A stretch of DNA of 64,000 bases from Desulfovibrionaceae bacterium (GTDB lineage: Bacteria > Desulfobacterota > Desulfovibrionia > Desulfovibrionales > Desulfovibrionaceae): positions 62,001 to 126,000 of the forward strand of contig JAVHLG010000001.1 of the NCBI GenBank assembly GCA_031082225.1, in the 5' to 3' direction. The notes under the pieces were generated by a model that was given only the letters and a program-made list of their open reading frames with translations, made no database searches and was not told the DNA's origin. A program made the position numbers and the translations under genes. This document shows, one piece after another, positions 56,396 through 64,000 of the stretch. Position 1 is the stretch's first letter; each line of letters starts with the position of its first letter.

Positions 56396-56706
56396 GGGGG
56401 CCGGGACATCCGCCCGGCCTGGTGTGGCGGGCCTGAAAAGACGACGGTGCTTGCAGCAGGCCTGCGCGCCGGATGACGGTAACGCCTGGCCGCGAACCAA
56501 CGGCAAAGAAACGGCATGGTCCCCAAGGCCTGATCCTGGCGGGGGAAGAAACGCTTCCCCTGCCGGGGTCGTGGCGTACGCGGGATTCCGTCCCGGCTTG
56601 CGCGACCGTTTTTTCCTGCGAACCATCTTTTCTCCGGCAACCAGAGAATTTCCCGCAACCACTCGGATTTTCTGGTTTTCCCCCTAAAAAACCGCCCTTT
56701 GCCCCC

Positions 56707-56730
56707 TTGACTGGGGCGATTCATCGATTA
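56707..56730 (+). promoter_or_regulatory. Sigma-70-like promoter upstream of fmdB-like gene
   Basis: TTGACT (56707-56712), ~16-nt spacer, TATCTA-like -10. Confidence 0.45.
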
Positions 56731-56760
56731 TCTATTTGGCGCTCGCACACGCCAAGTGCC

Positions 56761-56779
56761 AGCTTTTCTCAGAAAAGCT
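56761..56779. promoter_or_regulatory. 19-bp palindrome, putative operator
   Basis: AGCTTTTCT-c-AGAAAAGCT. Confidence 0.55.
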
Positions 56780-56908
56780 AAGATATCTCAAACTGTTAAG
56801 GCAATAGCGCCGCACGCTTTCCAGGAAATGCGCGGCCGTGGCCGCAGGCCCGCCCGGGGCTTCGGCGCATCACCGGTTACGCAAGACCGCATCTCGTGGA
56901 GAAAAGAC

Positions 56909-57286
56909 ATGCCGATCTATGAATATCGCTGCCAGGACTGCGACAAGGTGTTTGAAAAGATTGAACGCAGCTTCGACGAGCACGCCGAGGCCTGTCCCGT
57001 CTGCGGCGGAGAGTCGAAGCGGATCATCTCCAACACCTCCTTCGTGCTCAAGGGCTCGGGCTGGTACGTGACCGACTATTGCAACCGTCACGGCGGGGCC
57101 GATTCAGGCGGCAACGGCGACAACGGGTCCAAGGCCAAGGACGGCGCTGCGTCCGATTCCGCATCTGCCGCGTCTGATGCCACGTCCCCTGCGTCCTCCA
57201 CGTCTGGGACGTCGGGCGACAAGGCCCCGGCCGCCGCGTCCTGCTCCACCGCGTGCAGCGGCTGCGGCGCGGCTGCGGCCAAGTAG
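56909..57286 (+). CDS. FmdB-type zinc ribbon protein with low-complexity Ser/Ala tail
   Basis: MPIYEYRCQDCDKVFEKIERSFDEHAEACPVCGGESKRIISNTSFVLKGSGWYVTDY. Confidence 0.92.
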   Translation: MPIYEYRCQDCDKVFEKIERSFDEHAEACPVCGGESKRIISNTSFVLKGSGWYVTDYCNRHGGADSGGNGDNGSKAKDGAASDSASAASDATSPASSTSGTSGDKAPAAASCSTACSGCGAAAAK

Positions 57287-57341
57287 TTTCCGGCCCTTCG
57301 CCCCTTCACGACGGCGCATACCCGGCCGCCAGGGTGTCTTC

Positions 57342-57372
57342 GGCCGGATCGCCCGAGCGATCCGGCCTTTTT
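57342..57372 (+). terminator. Rho-independent terminator after fmdB-like gene
   Basis: GGCCGGATCGC-ccga-GCGATCCGGCC-TTTTT. Confidence 0.85.
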
Positions 57373-57405
57373 GCGTGGCCATGGCGTGAAACGACGTCCC
57401 GGGCC

Positions 57406-60060
57406 TTACAGCCCGAGCACGGCCGCCACGGCCTGCATGTCCAGGCGCTCTTCCACCACGTCGGCCAGCCGGGAAAGGGCCGGTTCCAGATCATAGGGCG
57501 TGGGGACCACCCGGGGGGCGAGGCCCTTGCGGCGGCGCAGGCCGTCCAGCCAGGCGCGGCGGAAGGCGTCGGCGTCGAACAGGCCGTGCAGATACGATCC
57601 CCACACCAGCCCGTCCGGCCGGGCGTGGCCCAGGGCCTGGCCGTCCTGACGGCGCACGACCTCCACCAGCCCAGCAGCGCCCAACGGGCGGCTCACCCCG
57701 TGGTGGATCTCATAGCCCGCCAGCGCCAAGCCGCTCGGCAGATGGACGGCGGTCACGAAGCGCAGGGTCTTTTCCGGCACAAGCTCCGTGGCCAGCGGCA
57801 AAAGCCCAAGCCCCGCCTCCCGCTCCCGGCCCGATTCCAGGCCCGTGGGGTCGCGCACCTCGTCGCCGAGCATCTGCATCCCGGCGCAGACGCCCACCAC
57901 CTCGCACCGCCCCGAGGCCGCGCAGGCCGCAATCTCCCGATCCAGGCCCACGGTCCGCAGCCAGGCCAGATCGGCCAGGGTGTTCTTGCTGCCGGGCAGA
58001 ATCAGGGCGTCGGGCATATGGCCGCCAGCCACCTCCCCCGGGGCGCGCACCAGACGCACGGCCGTATCCGGCTCCGCCAAAAGGGCGTCGCAGTCCGTGA
58101 AATTGGACAGGTGGGGCAGATCGATCACGGCCACGTCCAGATCGGCGTCCCGGCGCAGGGGCAAAAACCCCCCGGCCTTAAGCGACACCGAATCCTCCTC
58201 GGGCAGCCCCAGGTCCGCGATGTTGGGCACAACGCCCCACACCCGCCTGCCCGTCAGCCGGTCAAGAAAGTCCGGTCCGTCGCCCAGAAGCCTGGGATCG
58301 CCCCGAAAACGGTTGAGCACGAACCCGCACACCCGCCGCCGGTCGGCCTCGGGCAAAAGCTCCATGGTCCCGGCCAGGGCCGCGAACGACCCGCCCCGGT
58401 CGATGTCCGCGACAAGAAGCACCGCCGCCCCGGCATGGGCGGCCATGGCCATGTTCACGATGTCGTGGCGCATGAGGTTGATCTCGGCCGGGCTGCCCGC
58501 GCCCTCCAGGACCATGACCTCGTGGCGCGCCGCCAGGCCGTCGTAGGCCGCCTGTACCGTGGAGAACAGCTCCCGCTTGCGGGCGAAATAGGTGCGGGCG
58601 TCCATGTTGCCCACCGGACGGCCCAGAACGATGACCTGGGCGCCGGTCTCCGAGGAGGGCTTGAGCAGCACCGGGTTCATGGCCGCCTCGGGGGCCAGGC
58701 CGCAGGCCCGGGCCTGGAGGATCTGGGCCCGGCCCATCTCCAGGCCGTCCGGGGTGACCCCGGAATTGAGCGACATGTTTTGGGCCTTGAACGGGGCCAC
58801 GGACAGGCCCCGGCGGCGCAGGATGCGGCACAGGGCGGCGGCCAGCACGGACTTGCCCACGTTTGAGGCCGTGCCCTGGAGCATGATGGCCGGGGTCCGG
58901 CGCAGCCGGGTCGACCGGAGCGGATAGGGCCGGGCCGGATCAAGCTCGCGTCCCATGGCCGCGCACAGCCGGGCGTTGTCCTCCTCGCTACGCACCGCCA
59001 CCCGGAAAAAGCGGCCACACAGGCCCTCGAAGTCGGCGCAGGCCCGGATGGCCACACCGTGTCCGGCCAACAGCCGGTCGCGCAGGGCCAGGGCCGCGCC
59101 GGGGACGCCCTCCAGGCGGCACAACAGGAAATTGGCCTGGGACGGGAACACCCGCACCCCGGGCAGCCCGGCCAGGTCGCTGGCAAGGATCTCACGCAGC
59201 CGGGCCGTCTCCGCCGCCGTGCGGGCCAGAAAGGCCGCCTCCCCGAGAAAGGCCTCACCCACGGCCTGGGCCATGGCGTTGACCGGCCAGGGGGCCAACT
59301 CCTGCCGCACCCGGCCGATGATGCCCGCATCGGCGGCAAAAAGGCCCAGGCGCAGGCCCGGCACGGCAAAGGACTTGGTCAGGGACAAGAAGACGGCCAC
59401 ATTCGTCGGCCGGTTGCGGGTCAGGCTGGCAAAGTCCGGCACGAAGTCGGCAAAGGCCTCGTCCACCACGAACAGGCAGTCCGGACGCCTGGCGGCCAGC
59501 GCCCGCAGGGGCGCGTCCGGAAAGCTCTGTCCGGTGGGGTTCTGGGGCCGCCCCAGAAAGACCAGGGCCGGGGCATCGGGCAGGGCCGCTTCGAGTTCGG
59601 CGAAGTCCAGGACGAAATCCCGCTCCGGGGGCGTGAGAAAGGCCGTCACGGCCAGCCCGGCCCGCTCGCAGGCCCGACGGTAGTCCACATAGCAGGGGGC
59701 CACGACCACGGCCCGGGACCAGACCGGCCCATCCGCCCCACCCGTCCCCCCCGGTCCCCGGGCGGCCCGGGCCAGGGCGAAGAGCAGGTCGCTGGTGCCG
59801 TTTCCGGCCACAAGCGTTTCCTGCGGCACGCCGTAGCGGCGGCTGGCGGCCCGAAGCAGCCCGGCGCTGTCCGGGTCGGGATAGCGGATCAGGTCGGACA
59901 CGGTGCGGCTTAGGACCGGGCGCAGGGCGTCCGGCGGCCCAAGCGGGTTCATGCTGGCCGAAAAATCCAGGATGTCCGCCGGATCGCGGCCGCAGGACGC
60001 GGCCAGGGCCAGGACATGGCCGCCGTGGGTGACGGGGGGGATGTGGGGCGTGGGGGGCAT
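57406..60060 (-). CDS. Fusion of threonine-phosphate decarboxylase (CobD) and cobyric acid synthase (CobQ/CbiP)
   Basis: N-terminal PLP aminotransferase fold (DILDFSASMNPLGPP, RPQNPTGQSFPD, SLTKSFAVPGLRLG); C-terminal AIMLQGTASNVGKSVLAAALCRILRRRGLSVAPFKAQNMSLNS and LPGSKNTLADLAWLR. Confidence 0.94.
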   Translation of the reverse strand: MPPTPHIPPVTHGGHVLALAASCGRDPADILDFSASMNPLGPPDALRPVLSRTVSDLIRYPDPDSAGLLRAASRRYGVPQETLVAGNGTSDLLFALARAARGPGGTGGADGPVWSRAVVVAPCYVDYRRACERAGLAVTAFLTPPERDFVLDFAELEAALPDAPALVFLGRPQNPTGQSFPDAPLRALAARRPDCLFVVDEAFADFVPDFASLTRNRPTNVAVFLSLTKSFAVPGLRLGLFAADAGIIGRVRQELAPWPVNAMAQAVGEAFLGEAAFLARTAAETARLREILASDLAGLPGVRVFPSQANFLLCRLEGVPGAALALRDRLLAGHGVAIRACADFEGLCGRFFRVAVRSEEDNARLCAAMGRELDPARPYPLRSTRLRRTPAIMLQGTASNVGKSVLAAALCRILRRRGLSVAPFKAQNMSLNSGVTPDGLEMGRAQILQARACGLAPEAAMNPVLLKPSSETGAQVIVLGRPVGNMDARTYFARKRELFSTVQAAYDGLAARHEVMVLEGAGSPAEINLMRHDIVNMAMAAHAGAAVLLVADIDRGGSFAALAGTMELLPEADRRRVCGFVLNRFRGDPRLLGDGPDFLDRLTGRRVWGVVPNIADLGLPEEDSVSLKAGGFLPLRRDADLDVAVIDLPHLSNFTDCDALLAEPDTAVRLVRAPGEVAGGHMPDALILPGSKNTLADLAWLRTVGLDREIAACAASGRCEVVGVCAGMQMLGDEVRDPTGLESGREREAGLGLLPLATELVPEKTLRFVTAVHLPSGLALAGYEIHHGVSRPLGAAGLVEVVRRQDGQALGHARPDGLVWGSYLHGLFDADAFRRAWLDGLRRRKGLAPRVVPTPYDLEPALSRLADVVEERLDMQAVAAVLGL

Positions 60061-60087
60061 GGGGGCCTTTTGAGGCGTTTCGCCCGG

Positions 60088-60513
60088 CTACCTGGCCACC
60101 AGGAGCCAGAACGCGGCGAAGAGGCTTACGATGATGACCATGATGGAGATCATGAACAACATGTCGGGCAGGGCCGAAAACTGCTGTTCGCCCCGGTTGA
60201 TGAGGCGGCGCACGTAGGCGAAGCGCCACCCGGCCATGATGATCACCGCCACGCCCACGGCGAAGGTGGTCAGGCTGATGGCCTCGGTGTGCAGGTGCTT
60301 TCTGGTCAGGCCCTCGAACATGGGCAGGGACTGCATCTGGCGGATGAAAAAATCGAAGCGCTCGATGACGAACCCGAAGGCGAAAAGCGCCAGCCCCGTG
60401 CGGCACCAGGCCAGGAAGGTGCGCTCGTTGGCCAGATGGTTGCGCTGCCAGGCCAGAAGCACCTGGGGGTTGGTCAGGTCGAAGGCTGTGGTGGGGATGG
60501 TGCAGTCTTTCAT
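60088..60513 (-). CDS. DUF202/YidH family membrane protein
   Basis: LLAWQRNHLANERTFLAWCRTGLALFAFGFVIERF; three TM segments. Confidence 0.88.
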   Translation of the reverse strand: MKDCTIPTTAFDLTNPQVLLAWQRNHLANERTFLAWCRTGLALFAFGFVIERFDFFIRQMQSLPMFEGLTRKHLHTEAISLTTFAVGVAVIIMAGWRFAYVRRLINRGEQQFSALPDMLFMISIMVIIVSLFAAFWLLVAR

Positions 60514-60680
60514 GGCGGTCTCCCTTGTCGTGGTCACTGCGAGGCCATAGCCAAAAGGGCAGACCGTGGCAAACCCGCTTGCGGGCCGCGCTGCGCACGG
60601 CATTCCCCAACACCCCCGGGTGGCCGGACCTCGCGGATCCCGCGAACGTCGACGACGCGCCGCGACGGCGGCGGGAGGGT

Positions 60681-61304
60681 TCAGGCCCCGGGGCCGGTCC
60701 GGCGCAGGGCCCAGGCCCAGCAGGCGGCCGCGACGCCGACAAAGGCCCCGGCCAGCACGTCGGAGGGATAGTGTCTGAGGGCGAAGACGCGGCTGACCCC
60801 CACCAGGACCGCCAGGAGGCAAAACGGTCCGGCCAGACGGCGAAAGCGCAGGGCCAGGGCCGCGCACAGGGCGAAGATGCGCGTGGCGTGCCCCGAGGGA
60901 AAGGACGTGAACCCGCTTTCCTCGGTGAACCAGGTGAAGCCGTAGCGGTCCTCGGTGAAAAGAAGGGGCGGTCGGCAGCGCCCGAACACGAATTTCAGGC
61001 AGTCCGCCAGGGCCATGGCCGCGCAGACCGCCAGACAGATGCACAACAGGTCGCGGGCCCAGTTTTTCGGGGTCGGGCCCAGGAGGTTCACGGCGCTTGC
61101 GGCCAGGCCCACGGCCACAAGCGAAGACAGAAACGTCTCGTCGGCCGCAAGGCTGACGTATTTCGCCAGGTCGAACACCGCCGTCTGTTTGAGGCCGTGG
61201 GCGAACCAGGCCGCCGGGCGGTCGAAAAACAGAAAGGACAGGGTGATGAGGCCGGTCACGGCCAGGGCCGCCTTGCCGGTTTGCGCCAGGAGCCTGCTTT
61301 TCAT
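60681..61304 (-). CDS. PAP2 family phosphatase
   Basis: KFVFGRCRPP...FTSFPSGHATRIFALC...SRVFALRHYPSDVLAGAFVG phosphatase motifs. Confidence 0.93.
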   Translation of the reverse strand: MKSRLLAQTGKAALAVTGLITLSFLFFDRPAAWFAHGLKQTAVFDLAKYVSLAADETFLSSLVAVGLAASAVNLLGPTPKNWARDLLCICLAVCAAMALADCLKFVFGRCRPPLLFTEDRYGFTWFTEESGFTSFPSGHATRIFALCAALALRFRRLAGPFCLLAVLVGVSRVFALRHYPSDVLAGAFVGVAAACWAWALRRTGPGA

Positions 61305-61513
61305 GGAACCTCCGTGGGGCGCGAACCTATCCGAACCGCCGGGCAGGGACAAGGCGTGCCGCCACGGCGCCCGTGACCACGCCTCAGGCCGGTCAATTCG
61401 CATGCCGCCCAAGTCGGTCCTTTTCATTTGTCATTGCCAGGCAGGCCGCCCAGGCCGCAGCCGGGATCATCCGGACGTCCCGACACACACTGCGCTGCGG
61501 CCGGAAAACAGCA

Positions 61514-61542
61514 AACCCCTCCCGGCATAACCGGAAGGGGTT
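61514..61542 (-). terminator. Hairpin terminator of groESL
   Basis: Minus strand AACCCCTTCCGG-ttatg-CCGGGAGGGGTT followed by T-rich tract, downstream of groL. Confidence 0.65.
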
Positions 61543-61613
61543 CGCAATCAGCCTGCGGGGCCGGACGGATGTCCGGCCCCGGGTCATGATCGGTTGCGCG
61601 GTGCGGGCGCGGG

Positions 61614-63317
<1,704 letters not shown>

Positions 63318-63327
63318 TCACGCGCCG

Positions 63328-63618
63328 CTATTTTTCGATGATGCAGAGGATGTCGTCCTCGCGCATGATCAGGAATTCCTCGTCCTCGACCTTGATCTCG
63401 GTCCCGGCGTACTTGTTGAAAAGCACGAATTCCCCGGCCTTGACGTTGGGCTTGATGCGCTTGCCGTCTTCGCCGAGCTTGCCGTCGCCCACAGCCTTGA
63501 TCTCGCCCTTCATGGGCTTTTCCTTGGCCGAATCCGGAATGTACAGGCCGCCCTTGGTCATCGTCTCTTCTTCGAGACGCTTCACCAGAACGCGATCGCC
63601 AAGCGGTTTAAGCTTCAT
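63328..63618 (-). CDS. groS: Co-chaperonin GroES
   Basis: [47 protein letters not shown]. Confidence 0.97.
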   Translation of the reverse strand: MKLKPLGDRVLVKRLEEETMTKGGLYIPDSAKEKPMKGEIKAVGDGKLGEDGKRIKPNVKAGEFVLFNKYAGTEIKVEDEEFLIMREDDILCIIEK

Positions 63619-63659
63619 GTGCTATGACCTCCATTGGGTGTTTTGATGTGTTTTTTCTG

Positions 63660-63686
63660 TTAGCACTCGCAAGGGTCGAGTGCCAG
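63660..63686 (-). promoter_or_regulatory. CIRCE element (HrcA operator) of groESL
   Basis: TTAGCACTC-N9-GAGTGCCAG vs consensus TTAGCACTC-N9-GAGTGCTAA. Confidence 0.88.
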
Positions 63687-63701
63687 TCTCAGGCGGGAGA
63701 G

Positions 63702-63729
63702 AATCTAACCACGATTCCCGTAAAGGCAA
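63702..63729 (-). promoter_or_regulatory. Possible sigma-70 promoter of groESL
   Basis: Minus strand TTGCCT-N16-TAGATT just upstream of CIRCE. Confidence 0.5.
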
Positions 63730-64000
63730 GAAAAAAAATTGTGGGCGGCCCGTTTTTTTCTCCGCGCAACGCCGCGCGCCCGGATCGCCCTGTCGTACCT
63801 CTCTTTACGCCGCGCGCCGGTTCGCCCTGTCGCGGGCAGGGGCTGGGCTTCACAACCTGCGCCCCTGCGGGGTGCGCCCGGACCGCCCGGCAGACCTGAG
63901 CATTGATCCTTCGCCCGCCCCGCCCCGAGACACACGTCCTGCCCGTCGCCATTGCGCGAAGCGGCCCCTGTGCCGCCCCGGTCTGACGGCACGCCCCATG

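Noticed and set aside
63689-63992. Minus-strand ORFs upstream of groES
   Set aside because: Overlap the CIRCE/promoter region; Arg/Gly-rich with no domain

Overview
This 64 kb window is a high-GC bacterial chromosome segment. Gene content (MSHA-type pilus, anaerobic cobalamin genes, W/Mo-type MoaD and HesA genes, stand-alone IMP cyclohydrolase, LytTR-acs pair) fits a Desulfovibrionaceae-like sulfate reducer; that taxonomy is inferred. No rRNA, tRNA, transposase or convincing CRISPR array was recognised.

Main blocks:
(1) 1-16.8 kb, minus strand: a complete MSHA-like type IV pilus locus in the order mshI(PilM-N)-J-K-L-M-E-[hicAB]-G-pilins-mshO/P/Q-like, with divergent pilT and pilT/pilU-like ATPases at 17.3-19.7 kb.
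(2) 20.5-21.5 kb: an AT-rich orphan membrane protein.
(3) 21.9-24.8 kb: LytTR regulator and acetyl-CoA synthetase.
(4) 24.8-29.1 kb: a toxin-antitoxin hot spot. It contains an AT-rich three-gene module (77-aa colicin E3-type rRNase domain, acidic partner, ImmA/IrrE metallopeptidase) bracketed by 26-bp direct repeats of the acs 3' end, then an XRE protein, MazEF between ~190-bp direct repeats, and VapBC.
(5) 29-40 kb: histidine kinase, D-Ala-D-Ala carboxypeptidase, cobB-cbiD, beta-helix protein, HesA and MoaD-like proteins, thioesterase, cyclopropane fatty acid synthase.
(6) 41.8-47.7 kb: flgBC-fliEFGHI operon with a divergent sigma-54-type promoter upstream of a TPR gene.
(7) 49-64 kb: IMP cyclohydrolase, HflX, GNAT/DUF1778 TA pair, dppDF, MucR-like regulator, FmdB-like protein, CobD-CobQ fusion, DUF202 protein, PAP2 phosphatase, and groESL with a CIRCE element.

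The best candidate for a poorly described system is the E3-rRNase/ImmA module at 24.77-26.65 kb. All calls come from reading the sequence and recalled family motifs; no database search was run.
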